Assembly: GCF_003584015.1 (NCBI RefSeq)
Contig: NZ_QXFM01000059.1
Coordinates: 1-35,510, forward strand
Reading direction: 5' to 3'
Length of the DNA: 35,510 nt
Source of the DNA: Aurantiacibacter xanthus
Lineage (GTDB): Bacteria > Pseudomonadota > Alphaproteobacteria > Sphingomonadales > Sphingomonadaceae
The notes under the pieces are model-generated. The model ran no database searches. It saw only the letters and a list, made by a program, of their open reading frames with translations, and was not told where the DNA came from. Made by a program: the position numbers and the translations under genes. Shown piece by piece: positions 14,124-22,005 of the stretch. Each line of letters begins with the position of its first letter. Position 1 is the stretch's first letter.

Positions 14124-14974
14124 GCAAGATCGCAGGCGGCATCTTCACCAGCCACGTCCCCGGCATCGGCGGCGCGATCGCCAAGGGCCTTCAGCAGGAC
14201 CCTTACTGGAAGCCCTTCTTCGATGGCTTCGAGCCGGTTCACCAGTGGCTGGCCGCAGAAAAGCCCGATGTCGCGGTGGTGTTCTACAACGATCACGGCC
14301 TCAACTTCTTCCTCGACAAGATGCCGACCTTCGCCATCGGCGCGGCGGCGGAATATCGTCACGAGGACGAGGGCTGGGGCATCGCCTTCCAGCGTCCGTT
14401 CGAAGGCCATCAGGATCTTTCCTGGCACATTATCGAAGAGGTCGTGGCGAGCGAGTTCGATCCTGTCACCTGCCAGTCGATGCTGGTCGATCATGCCGTG
14501 GCCGTGCCGTTCGAGCTGTGCTGGCCGGGTAAGGAGGCTTTCCCGCTCAAGCTGATCCCCATTGCCGTCAACACCGTGCAGCACCCGCTGCCGAGCCCCA
14601 AGCGCTGCTACAACCTCGGGCAGGCTGTGGGCCGCGCGATCGAAAGCTGGGGCGGCGATGAGAAGGTCGTGGTGTTCGGCACCGGCGGGCTGTCGCACCA
14701 GCTCGAAGGTGGCCGCGCCGGGCATATCAACGTCGACTATGACAAGTTCTGCCTGCGCAATCTCGCGCCCGATCCCGAAGCGCTGTTGCAGCACGATACG
14801 CTCGATATCGTCGAGCTGGCGGGCAGCCAGGGGGTGGAAATCCTGAACTGGATTGCCGCGCGCGGGGCCCTGCGCGGCTCTGTGCGCGAACTCGCCAGCA
14901 ACTATCACATTCCGATCAGCAACACGGCTGCCGCGACCGTGCTGCTCGAGAACAGCGACAAGGTTCACGCCTGA
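14120..14974 (+). CDS. ligB: Protocatechuate 4,5-dioxygenase-type catalytic subunit (LigB)
   Basis: Non-haem Fe(II) subunit that inserts O2 into a catechol ring between carbons 4 and 5, in the lignin-monomer pathway of sphingomonads. The iron ligands known from LigB are present: His12 (TSHVPG), His59 (YNDH) and Glu240 (GSQGVE). The catalytic His193 is also present (GTGGLSHQLEG). At 284 residues it is a little shorter at the C-terminus than the 302 residues I recall for the Sphingobium enzyme. It is coupled to ligA by an ATGA overlap and followed by a 15-bp perfect hairpin. The rest of the ring-fission pathway (ligC, ligI, ligJ, ligK) is not nearby, so the pair is either a satellite copy or serves the adjacent stilbene-cleaving enzyme. 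Confidence 0.92.
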   Translation: MSKIAGGIFTSHVPGIGGAIAKGLQQDPYWKPFFDGFEPVHQWLAAEKPDVAVVFYNDHGLNFFLDKMPTFAIGAAAEYRHEDEGWGIAFQRPFEGHQDLSWHIIEEVVASEFDPVTCQSMLVDHAVAVPFELCWPGKEAFPLKLIPIAVNTVQHPLPSPKRCYNLGQAVGRAIESWGGDEKVVVFGTGGLSHQLEGGRAGHINVDYDKFCLRNLAPDPEALLQHDTLDIVELAGSQGVEILNWIAARGALRGSVRELASNYHIPISNTAAATVLLENSDKVHA

Positions 14975-15007
14975 TCCTCTCCCCCCACAAAGGCTGAACC
15001 GCAAGTG

Positions 15008-15041
15008 GAGGCCGGACAGGACATGGGTCCTGTCCGGCCTC
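15008..15041. terminator. 15-bp perfect hairpin after ligB
   Basis: GAGGCCGGACAGGAC at 15008-15022, loop ATGG, then the exact complement at 15027-15041. No T-run follows on the plus strand. It lies between ligB and the stilbene dioxygenase promoter and should at least hinder read-through, which makes the next gene a separate unit. Confidence 0.65.
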
Positions 15042-15072
15042 TCGCGTTCTGGGGGCCGCAAGTTTTTACCGT

Positions 15073-15113
15073 TTGATCAAGGTCAAAGCGAATACGGCAA
15101 GCCCTCCTATTCT
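15073..15113 (+). promoter_or_regulatory. Fnr/FixK-type class II promoter
   Basis: TTGAT-CAAG-GTCAA at 15073-15086 differs by one base from the Fnr consensus TTGAT-N4-ATCAA. A -10-like TATTCT lies at 15108-15113. With transcription starting at about 15121, the box centre falls at -41.5, the classic class II activator position. The predicted leader is about 32 bases and contains AAGGAGAGG before the ATG at 15153. Confidence 0.6.
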
Positions 15114-15152
15114 AACGCTCGTTACTAAAGAGAGCGACCAAGGAGAGGCGCA

Positions 15153-16613
15153 ATGGTTCATTTCCCACAAGAAGGCTTGTATCAGGACGTGCTGCGCCTC
15201 GTGCGCATGGAAGGCGATATTGCCGACATCGAGATCGAGGGCGAAATTCCCGCCGGGATGGAAGGTGCTTTTTACCGCGTCCACCCCGATCCGCAGTTTG
15301 CGCCCAGGGCCGGCGGCGGCGATCAGTTCTTCAACGGCGATGGCATGGTCACCATGTTCCGGTTCCACGATGGCCGCGTCTCGATGAAGCAGCGCTATGC
15401 GAAGACCGATAAGTGGAAGCTCGAAAACGCGGCGGGCAAGGCGCTGTTCGGTTCCTACCGCAACCCGCGCACCGACGATCCGAGCGTGATCGGCCAGCAT
15501 CGCGGCACCGCCAACACCAATGTCCTCATCCACGGCAAGGAGCTGCTGGCGATGAAGGAAGACAGCCCCTGTCTGGTGATGGACAAGGCGAGTCTCGAAA
15601 CCGATGGTTACACCGACTGGGACGGCCAGCTGAAGCTGCGCACCTTCGGCGCGCACCCCAAGATCGACCCGGAGACGGGCAATCTCTGCAACATCTCCTA
15701 TGCCGCCAGTGGCGATCTCCAGCGCGACGCGCACTATTACGAGATCGACGAAGAGGGCAACGTCGTCACCCGCGCCGAGTTCGAGGTGCCTTACTACACG
15801 ATGCTGCACGACTTCGCGATTGCGGGGGATTATATCGTGATCCCGGTCTCGCCCTACAGCTCGGACCCGAGCGTGCTCGAACAGGACCGCCCGCACTTCT
15901 ACTATGACCGCAGCCTGCCGACCTGGCTCGGCGTGATGCGGCGCGACAGCGATGGCAGCGACATGCGCTGGTTCAAGCACGAGGCGGGGCTATGCTCGTG
16001 CCACGTGATGAACGCCTTTGCCGAAGGGACCAGGGTCCACCTCGATACGCCCGCTTCGAAGATCGGCAGCCTGCCGTTCTTCCCCGACAAGGACGGCGCT
16101 CCGTTCGACCCCGAGCTGGCCATGACTGAGCTGGTGCGCATCACCGTCGATCTCGCCAGCAACGAGGACGTGGTCGAGAGCGTCACCCCGCTGGGCAAGG
16201 CGCCGGGCGAGTTCCCGCGCATCGACGATCGCATGGCGGGCAAGGATTACACCCACGGCTGGATGATCACTTATGATCTGGCCAAGCCCTACAACGGCCC
16301 TCCCGGACCCTTCGCCGGGGTGATCAACACGCTGACCCATTTCAACACTAGGACTGGCGAGGAAGAGAGCTGGTGGTGCGGGCCGGATGGCTCGTTGCAG
16401 GAGCCGTGCTTCGTGCCGCGCTCGGCCGATTCGGCAGAAGGTGACGGCTGGCTGGTGGCGCTGGTGGACGACCATGTCCGCAATTACTCGGACCTGTGCG
16501 TGTTCGACGCCTGCGACGTGGCCAAGGGGCCGATTGCGCGCGCCAAGCTGCCGCTCCGGTTGCGTCAGGGGTTGCACGGCAACTGGGCCGACGCGAGCAA
16601 ACTTGCCGCCTGA
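15153..16613 (+). CDS. Lignostilbene alpha,beta-dioxygenase (carotenoid cleavage oxygenase family)
   Basis: Non-haem iron oxygenase that splits the central double bond of hydroxystilbenes (lignin-derived dimers, resveratrol-type compounds) into two aromatic aldehydes. The 486-residue length fits LSD enzymes. The four iron-binding histidines of the beta-propeller are visible: His168 (GAHPK), His219 (MLHDF), His284 (CSCHVMNAF) and His475 (GLHGNW). Phe59/Phe60, Tyr102 and Lys135 lie within one position of Phe59, Tyr101 and Lys134, which I recall as recognising the 4-hydroxystilbene ring in LsdA/NOV1. Apocarotenoid cleavage is therefore less likely. The gene has its own Fnr-like promoter, follows ligAB and ends in a strong terminator. 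Cleavage products such as vanillin feed towards protocatechuate, which links it to LigAB. Confidence 0.9.
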   Translation: MVHFPQEGLYQDVLRLVRMEGDIADIEIEGEIPAGMEGAFYRVHPDPQFAPRAGGGDQFFNGDGMVTMFRFHDGRVSMKQRYAKTDKWKLENAAGKALFGSYRNPRTDDPSVIGQHRGTANTNVLIHGKELLAMKEDSPCLVMDKASLETDGYTDWDGQLKLRTFGAHPKIDPETGNLCNISYAASGDLQRDAHYYEIDEEGNVVTRAEFEVPYYTMLHDFAIAGDYIVIPVSPYSSDPSVLEQDRPHFYYDRSLPTWLGVMRRDSDGSDMRWFKHEAGLCSCHVMNAFAEGTRVHLDTPASKIGSLPFFPDKDGAPFDPELAMTELVRITVDLASNEDVVESVTPLGKAPGEFPRIDDRMAGKDYTHGWMITYDLAKPYNGPPGPFAGVINTLTHFNTRTGEEESWWCGPDGSLQEPCFVPRSADSAEGDGWLVALVDDHVRNYSDLCVFDACDVAKGPIARAKLPLRLRQGLHGNWADASKLAA

Positions 16614-16642
16614 CCGGGCGGACTAACGAACTCTCCCAAACT

Positions 16643-16678
16643 GGGGCGGCGCGCTTTGGGCTCGCCGCCCCATTTTTT
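16643..16678 (+). terminator. Strong rho-independent terminator
   Basis: GGGGCGGCG at 16643-16651, an 11-base loop, CGCCGCCCC at 16663-16671, then A and six T. It ends the stilbene dioxygenase transcript. The AT-richer accessory patch begins right after it. Confidence 0.9.
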
Positions 16679-16766
16679 GTGCAATTCGTCACCCCTGAAG
16701 TGATAGGGAGTTATTTGGGCGACAAGTCGCAACGACTTTGACTTGAGCGACTGCGACAGGTTTGTG

Positions 16767-17546
16767 CTAGGGGCGGCTCTCGATAATGCGGACCGTCTCA
16801 GCTTCGGTAGCCATGACAACACGTCGAACTTCGCTCGACATAGCGCGAAAAATGCTCGTTGCTGGGCCACCTTGAAGCCCTTCGATATGTCGCATGGCAA
16901 TGAGCATTTGCAGCTTCATATTGTATTGAGGGTTGTCGAGGGAGTTTGGCCCAACAGTGCAGAGAACCATCTCGTCTTTTTCGGTGTCCCACCGGGGTGG
17001 GAAAGCCATATTGACAAGCAATCCAGGGCAACAGAAGCTTTCCATGAAGCTATCCCCTACGCTCAGCCCGACAGGGATAAGTACTCTGTGTTTTGTCCCA
17101 TTTGCGAGTTGGTTCACGCCCCAGATAAGCGGATTCCCCGTTTTGTAAGGTTTGAACGTTCTAAAAAGCGAGACAATAGCATCATGCAAATCTTTGCACT
17201 TGCCACGACCAATTATGTCAGTGGTAATCTGCGTCTCGGTGTCTGCGATAGGAAAATAGGTCCCCTTTAAACGAGTGTTGCCCAAACTGAGTGCGGATGC
17301 GTAGGCGGCTTTGTCGAGTGCAGCACGTAATCCTTCAGCGATTTCGACAGCTTGATCGAGCATCTTATCGGGAAAAGCTTCGATGAGTTTGATCTTATGA
17401 ATTCGATTTCCGGTATTCGGCTCTACCTCAATGACACGAGCATAAGGCCTTTCCTTGAGAAAAGTATCGATCCCCGATGCAAGGTCATTGATATGCTCAT
17501 TTGCACGGGCGACGCGTCTCTTGGCATCAGCAAAAGGGTGAACCAT
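16767..17546 (-). CDS. Hypothetical protein, 259 residues, in an accessory patch
   Basis: A soluble, mostly helical protein starting MVHPFADAKRRVARANEHI. Notable blocks are AEGLRAALDKAAYASAL (about 90-106), a central NPLIWGVNQLANGTKH and a C-terminal MLIAMRHIEGLQ. I have an impression of a family of uncharacterised proteins with this N-terminus and the RAALDKA-type helix in other proteobacteria, but no function is known to me. Base composition is visibly AT-richer than the host genes on either side. The gene sits alone, facing the stilbene dioxygenase terminator, with no partner on its strand. This suggests recent acquisition. No ribosome site stands out before the ATG at 17546. Confidence 0.7.
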   Translation of the reverse strand: MVHPFADAKRRVARANEHINDLASGIDTFLKERPYARVIEVEPNTGNRIHKIKLIEAFPDKMLDQAVEIAEGLRAALDKAAYASALSLGNTRLKGTYFPIADTETQITTDIIGRGKCKDLHDAIVSLFRTFKPYKTGNPLIWGVNQLANGTKHRVLIPVGLSVGDSFMESFCCPGLLVNMAFPPRWDTEKDEMVLCTVGPNSLDNPQYNMKLQMLIAMRHIEGLQGGPATSIFRAMSSEVRRVVMATEAETVRIIESRP

Positions 17547-17595
17547 GTCTAATACCTTTTAGCCACAAGACGACTTCCTACGCGGGGTGATCAAC

Positions 17596-17706
17596 ATGTT
17601 CGATAAGCTGCATAAGTCGACGGAAGAGTCGAGTCCGAATGATATCGCCGACTTGATACTAGGTGGCGGTGGCGCGAAAGGTTGGGCGGTCAAACCGCCG
17701 AGCTGA
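17596..17706 (+). pseudogene. Probable 5' stub of a patatin-like phospholipase gene
   Basis: An ATG at 17596, with GGGG nine bases upstream, opens a 36-codon frame. The peptide MFDKLHKSTEESSPNDIADL leads into ILGGGGAKGWA. That glycine-rich block matches the oxyanion-hole motif near the start of patatin-like lipases. The likeness stops after the GWA codons (about 17688), exactly where hemN coding sequence on the other strand ends (17690), and TGA follows five codons later. The Ser-containing GXSXG and Asp-Gly motifs are absent, so the remainder has been lost or replaced. A chance frame is possible, but the motif and its position at the start of the protein argue for a remnant. Confidence 0.5.
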
Positions 17707-19003
17707 ACCGCCGCGCGCTTTCCTGCCGATAGGGGTCGAAGGCCGCCGCGATGCTGCGCGAATAGGGCAGGGCGTGGCTGCCGATCACCAGCATCGAATT
17801 CTCGATCGTGGCGAGGCCAGCCTCCAGAAACGGCTTCAGCCGCGGATAGGCGGCATCGAGCGCCGCCCGGTCGCAGCGGGCGCGGCCATGGCACAAAAGC
17901 TCGGAGATGATCGCCCCGCGTCGCCGGTCCTCGACGCTGCGCACGATGCCGCGCTCGGCGGTCAGATGCCCTTGCGAGAGGGCCATGCGATAGCGGCCCG
18001 AGTTCTTCTCGTTCTGCACCAAGAGGCTCGGAAAGCTGCTGATCGCCGAAGCACCGAGTCCGATCAGGATCGGCGCATTGTCCTCGGTGTAGCCCTGAAA
18101 GTTGCGGTGCAGTTGCAGGCGGCGCGCGGCCTGTGCCAGCGGATCGCCGGGCAGCGCGAAGTGATCGAAGCCGACCTGCTGATAGCCTGCCTCCACCAGC
18201 CGGTCATGCCCCAGCGCGGCCATGCGGAAGCGCACCTCCTGATCGGGCAGCTTCGAGCCGTCGATGCGTTTCTGCCGCGCGATCAGGTGCGGCACGTGGG
18301 CATAGCCGAACAGCGCGATGCGGTCCGCGCCATAGTGAGTCGCCAGATCGAGCGAGGCGGTCAGATCGTCCTCGGTCTGGCCCGGCAGGCCATACATCAG
18401 ATCCATGTTGAGCGAACTGACACCCGCATCGCGCAGCAGTGTCACCGCCTTGTCGATCATTTCCAGCGGTTGCACCCGGCCGATGGCTTCCTGCAGGTGG
18501 GGAGCAAAGGTCTGCACCCCGAGGCTGGCATGGCGTGCGCCGACGCCGCCGAGCACCTGTGCCCAGCTTTCATCGAAGGTGCGCGGGTCCAGCTCGATCG
18601 AAATCAGCGGATCGTGCAGCGGGAAGCTCAGCGTCAGCTGGTCGAACAGGCGCAGGAAATCGACCGGGGCAATCGCATTGGGGCTGCCGCCGCCAAAGGC
18701 GATCCGGCGAATGCGCGCCGAGGCGGGCAGTTGCGCGGCAACCAGTTCGATCTCGCGGTGCAGCGCATCGAGATAGCTTTCGAGCCGCGAGGCGCGGTTG
18801 GCCGCGGCGGTGTTGCAGCCGCAGTACCAGCAGATTTTCTCGCAGAACGGGATGTGGACATAGAGCGAGATGTCGCCGGTCGCGCCGCGCAGCGCCTCGA
18901 CATAGTCTTGCGGGCCGACCTTCTCGGTGAATTCGGCAGCGGTGGGGAAGCTGGTGTAACGGGGCACCGGCGTAGCGAGCAGTTGGGGATGATAGGGCCA
19001 CAT
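17690..19003 (-). CDS. hemN: Oxygen-independent coproporphyrinogen III dehydrogenase
   Basis: Radical-SAM enzyme that decarboxylates coproporphyrinogen III to protoporphyrinogen IX without O2, giving haem under microaerobic conditions. The 4Fe-4S motif is in YVHIPFCEKICWYCGCNT (Cys-X3-Cys-X2-Cys), followed by GGGSPNAI and the DLMYGLPGQT block. The family N-terminal block PRYTSFPTAAEF is present. I chose ATG 19003 (product MWPYHPQLLATPVPRYTS) because relatives begin near this point and a promoter-like -10 lies just before it. An upstream ATG at 19039 would add twelve unusual residues, but it overlaps the preceding stop as ATGA, so coupled translation from there is also possible. It is the last gene of the cco cluster and supplies haem for the oxidase. 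Confidence 0.93.
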   Translation of the reverse strand: MWPYHPQLLATPVPRYTSFPTAAEFTEKVGPQDYVEALRGATGDISLYVHIPFCEKICWYCGCNTAAANRASRLESYLDALHREIELVAAQLPASARIRRIAFGGGSPNAIAPVDFLRLFDQLTLSFPLHDPLISIELDPRTFDESWAQVLGGVGARHASLGVQTFAPHLQEAIGRVQPLEMIDKAVTLLRDAGVSSLNMDLMYGLPGQTEDDLTASLDLATHYGADRIALFGYAHVPHLIARQKRIDGSKLPDQEVRFRMAALGHDRLVEAGYQQVGFDHFALPGDPLAQAARRLQLHRNFQGYTEDNAPILIGLGASAISSFPSLLVQNEKNSGRYRMALSQGHLTAERGIVRSVEDRRRGAIISELLCHGRARCDRAALDAAYPRLKPFLEAGLATIENSMLVIGSHALPYSRSIAAAFDPYRQESARRFSSAV

Positions 19004-19035
19004 GCGCAGCGTAATGCCGTCGCTGCGGCACCGTT

Positions 19036-19266
19036 TCATTGCGACCGATCAAGTTTCTCGCGGCGTTTGCTGTTGCGGCACCCCTTTGCGCAGCAGGGTG
19101 ACACCCCCTGCGGCAGCGGCGCGCCCTTGCCGGTGTCGATGGCCAGTTGGCCGCCCTGGCACAAGGCGAGCACGATCTGGGCCGCTTCACCCGAGCGCGG
19201 CACGGGCGCGTTGGTCAGCGCGGGAACCATGGCGATCATGGCGAAAGCTTCGGCCAAATGGCTCAC
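19036..19266 (-). CDS. Small Cys-containing protein between ccoS and hemN
   Basis: A 76-residue protein, unrecognised. The N-terminal half (LAEAFAMIAMVPALTNAPVP) is hydrophobic enough for a signal or membrane segment. It is followed by QIVLALCQGGQLAIDTGKG, and a C-terminal CCAKGCRNSKRREK with three closely spaced cysteines. The GTG start at 19266 overlaps the ccoS stop (GTGA), and its own stop overlaps a possible hemN start (ATGA), so it is embedded in the operon by translational coupling. The cysteines and the location in a cbb3 assembly operon suggest a role with copper or redox chemistry, but this is inference. Sphingomonad genomes should be checked for conservation. Confidence 0.65.
   Translation of the reverse strand: MSHLAEAFAMIAMVPALTNAPVPRSGEAAQIVLALCQGGQLAIDTGKGAPLPQGVSPCCAKGCRNSKRREKLDRSQ
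19039..19052 (-). promoter_or_regulatory. Fnr/FixK-like box upstream of hemN
   Basis: Reads TTGAT-CGGT-CGCAA on the minus strand. The same half-site pair (TTGAT and CGCAA, four bases between) occurs before ccoN and ompW. A -10-like CATTAC lies at 19011-19016. With the box centre near -42.5, transcription would start at about 19003, i.e. at the hemN ATG itself. The box overlaps the end of the small upstream gene. Confidence 0.5.
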
Positions 19267-19430
19267 TTGTGATCCTCCAGCGGTTCGTCGTCGTCATCGT
19301 CGGCCAGAATGCGCGCGGCGTCGCCTTCGGGATCGGAAAACTGGCCGTTTTTCAAAGCCCAGAAGAAGGCCGCCAGCCCCGACAGGCCGAGAAACAGCGC
19401 GACCGGGATGAGGAGCAAAAGCCCGGTCAT
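19263..19430 (-). CDS. ccoS: Cbb3-type oxidase assembly protein CcoS
   Basis: A 55-residue single-span membrane protein needed for cofactor insertion into cbb3 oxidase. The N-terminal helix is TGLLLLIPVALFLGLSGLAAFFWAL, followed by the family signature NGQFSDPEGDAARIL. A short Asp-rich tail (ADDDDDEPLED) follows. The ATG at 19430 overlaps the ccoI stop by four bases (ATGA). Position after ccoI is the usual one. It is too short to be called by length alone, but the signature and context are clear. Confidence 0.93.
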   Translation of the reverse strand: MTGLLLLIPVALFLGLSGLAAFFWALKNGQFSDPEGDAARILADDDDDEPLEDHK

Positions 19431-21550
19431 TTCGCGGCTCTCGCCAGTCGCAGCGAGTTGGCGACCACCAGCAGCGAACTGCCCGACATCGCCAGCGCGG
19501 CGATCAGCGGCGTCACCAGCCCGGCAATCGCCAGCGGCACGGCGATCACGTTGTAAACGATCGCCAGCGTGAAGTTCTGCCGCACTACCGCCATCGTCTT
19601 GCGCGCGGTGGTCACGGCGCGGGGCAGGGCGAGCAGCGAATCCTGCACGAATACGAAGTCTGCCGCCTGCAAGCCCACGTCGCTGGCCGAGCCGGGTGCC
19701 ATCGAGGCATCGGCGGAGGCCAGCGCCGGGCCGTCGTTGAGGCCGTCGCCGACCATCAGCACCGCGTGCCCGGCATTGCGCAGGCGGGCGACCATGTCCT
19801 GTTTGTCGGCGGGGAGGGCTCCGCCGATCCCGGTGAGGCCGGTGCTGCGGGCCACTTCGCCCACGGCCTCGACCCGGTCGCCCGACAGGATCGAACAGGT
19901 CACGCCGCTCGCCGCCAGCCGGGCGAGCGCTTCGCTGGTGTCGGGGCGAAGCCGGTCGGAGAAGGGCAGCAGGCGCACGGGCGCATCGCCGATCACCAGC
20001 GCCACGGCGCTGGTGCCCGCGCTTTCGGGCCGGCGCAGCGCCACGTCGATACCGCGACAGGTAGCGAATACCCCTTCGCCCGCGCGCTCCGAAACGGCTT
20101 CAAGCGGAGCGGCGACAATCCCGCGCTGGCCCAGCGCCAGGTGCAGGGCGCGCGACATCGGGTGGCGGCTGTGCGAGGCGAGCGCGAGGGCCACGGCGGC
20201 ATCCTCGGCGCTGAGCGCATCGAGCGCCGTCGCATCGGGCACCGGGTGGCCCAGCGTGAGCGTGCCGGTCTTGTCGAGCAGCGCGCGGTCGACCCCGGCG
20301 AGGCGTTCGAGCGCAGAGCCGTCCTTCACCATGATCCCGGCGCGCATCAGCGCTCCCGAAGCGACCACCTGCGCCACCGGCACGGCAAGGCCAAGCGCGC
20401 AGGGGCAGGTGATGATGAGCACGGCCACACCGATCACCAGCGCCTGATAGAGGCTCGCGCCCGCGATCAGCCAGCCGATCACGGTCAGCGCTGCCAGCGA
20501 ATGCACGGCCGGCGCATAGAGCCGCGAGGCGCGGTCGGCGATGCGGACATAGCGGCTGCGGTTCTGCGTGCTCGCTTCCATCAGCCGCGCGATTTCCGCC
20601 AGCGTGGTATCGTGCCCGACCTGCGATACACGCACGTCGACCGGAGAGCCGAGATTGAGCGTGCCCGCCAGCACTGCGTCGCCCTCGCCGCGCGCGATGG
20701 GGTCGCTTTCGCCGGTCAGCAGCGACTGGTCGAACCGGCTCGCGCCCCTGGCCACTGTGCCATCGGCGGCAAGGCGTTCGCCGCTCGCCACGCGCATCAG
20801 CATGCCGGGTGCGAGATCGCCAGCGGCGTGCCATTGCGTGGTGCCGTCAGCGGACACCACCAGCGCGCCCTGTGCCGCCTGGCTGAGCAGGGCATCGACC
20901 CCGGCCCGCGCGCGGTCGCGCATCATCGCATCGAGCACGCGCCCGGCGAGCAGGAAGGTCAGCAGCATCAGCGCGCCGTCGAACCAGGCATGCTTGCCGT
21001 GGGTGGCGGTTTCGTAAAGGCTGAGGCCGGTCGCAACGAGCACGCCGAGGCTGATCGGCACGTCCATATTGGTCTGCCACTTGCGCAGCGCCTTCCAGGC
21101 CGAAGCGAAGAAGGGGCGCCCCGCAAAGGCGATGGCGGGCACCGCGATCAGCGCCGACAGCCAGTGGAACATCTCGCGCGTGGTGCCCTCGGCCCCCGAC
21201 CAGACGCTGACCGAGAGCAGCATCACGTTCATCGCCGCAAAGCCTGCCACCGCCAGCGGCGCCAGCAGCGGGCGCACGGCGGAGACGCGCTGGAAGGCCT
21301 TATCCGTGCGGTCCTGCGCGTCGAAGCCGATATCTTCCAGCGCCTCGACCAGCGAGCGCACCGGCAGGCCGGGTTCGTGACGGACCGTCACCATCCGCGC
21401 CGACAGGTTCACCCGTGCCCCTGCAACGCCGGGCACAGCGCCGAGCTTGCGCTCGACCTTGCTCATGCAGCCGGCGCAATGCATCCCCGGCACCGCGAGC
21501 ACGGTGTCGCGCTCTTCCGGCGTCGGGGCCTGCAGGGGCACTGTACTCAC
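19427..21550 (-). CDS. ccoI: Copper-transporting P-type ATPase CcoI (FixI)
   Basis: P1B-type ATPase that exports copper to the periplasmic side for assembly of the CuB centre of cbb3 oxidase. 707 residues. Features in order: N-terminal metal-binding domain with GMHCAGC, several membrane helices, the actuator motif TGES, the copper-binding CPC in IITCPCALGLAVP, phosphorylation site DKTGTLT, the HP of SRHPMSRAL, and GDGLNDGPAL in the hinge. The start is taken as GTG at 21550, which overlaps the ccoH stop (GTGA), matching every other junction in the operon. A further-upstream start (21571) would add seven residues inside ccoH. Location between ccoH and ccoS fits CcoI rather than a general copper-resistance pump (CopA). 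Confidence 0.95.
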   Translation of the reverse strand: MSTVPLQAPTPEERDTVLAVPGMHCAGCMSKVERKLGAVPGVAGARVNLSARMVTVRHEPGLPVRSLVEALEDIGFDAQDRTDKAFQRVSAVRPLLAPLAVAGFAAMNVMLLSVSVWSGAEGTTREMFHWLSALIAVPAIAFAGRPFFASAWKALRKWQTNMDVPISLGVLVATGLSLYETATHGKHAWFDGALMLLTFLLAGRVLDAMMRDRARAGVDALLSQAAQGALVVSADGTTQWHAAGDLAPGMLMRVASGERLAADGTVARGASRFDQSLLTGESDPIARGEGDAVLAGTLNLGSPVDVRVSQVGHDTTLAEIARLMEASTQNRSRYVRIADRASRLYAPAVHSLAALTVIGWLIAGASLYQALVIGVAVLIITCPCALGLAVPVAQVVASGALMRAGIMVKDGSALERLAGVDRALLDKTGTLTLGHPVPDATALDALSAEDAAVALALASHSRHPMSRALHLALGQRGIVAAPLEAVSERAGEGVFATCRGIDVALRRPESAGTSAVALVIGDAPVRLLPFSDRLRPDTSEALARLAASGVTCSILSGDRVEAVGEVARSTGLTGIGGALPADKQDMVARLRNAGHAVLMVGDGLNDGPALASADASMAPGSASDVGLQAADFVFVQDSLLALPRAVTTARKTMAVVRQNFTLAIVYNVIAVPLAIAGLVTPLIAALAMSGSSLLVVANSLRLARAAK

Positions 21551-22005
21551 AGGCGGTCCTCGCGCTTCCACACCTTGTCGCCGTCGGCGAGTTCGAGCCG
21601 GACGATCCAGCGATCGTGTTCAAGTGCTTCGTCGGACAGGAAGCTGCCGTCGGGCTGGGGGGTGAAGGTGAGGGTGATGTCGGCCTTGCGGCCGACCGGG
21701 TGACGGGCATGGGCGAGCACGGTGGCGTTCTCACCGGGGCCTTCGGCCAGCACGCGCAGCCTGCCTTCAGGCGCCTGTTCGAGCGTCACGTCCCAGCCGA
21801 GCTTCTCCTGCTCTGCCGCCGCATCGAGCCACTGGTTGAAGTTCTGGCTCGCGACATAGGAGTTTTCGACCTGGATGCCGCCGAAGGTGGAGAGGGCAAA
21901 GCCCGCCATGGTGAAGTTCACCGCCATCACCGTGCCGAAGAAGGCGACGAGAATACCGGTCATGTGCCAGCCGGTGAACTTGCGGGAGACCTTCTGCGGC
22001 ATCAT
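21547..22005 (-). CDS. ccoH: Cbb3 oxidase assembly protein CcoH (FixH)
   Basis: A 152-residue FixH-family membrane protein that takes part in cbb3 assembly. A single N-terminal span (GWHMTGILVAFFGTVMAVNF, about 12-31) is followed by the family block TMAGFALSTFGGIQVENSYVASQNFN and a beta-rich periplasmic domain ending DGDKVWKREDRL. The ATG at 22005 overlaps the ccoG stop; a second ATG directly follows. GGAGGCG precedes it. Its stop overlaps the ccoI start. The order G-H-I-S is the standard one. Confidence 0.93.
   Translation of the reverse strand: MMPQKVSRKFTGWHMTGILVAFFGTVMAVNFTMAGFALSTFGGIQVENSYVASQNFNQWLDAAAEQEKLGWDVTLEQAPEGRLRVLAEGPGENATVLAHARHPVGRKADITLTFTPQPDGSFLSDEALEHDRWIVRLELADGDKVWKREDRL

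Noticed and set aside
17663-19411. 582-codon plus-strand frame across hemN.
   Set aside because: Antisense shadow of hemN; its repeated Gln, His and Arg pattern is typical of reverse-strand reading of high-GC coding DNA.
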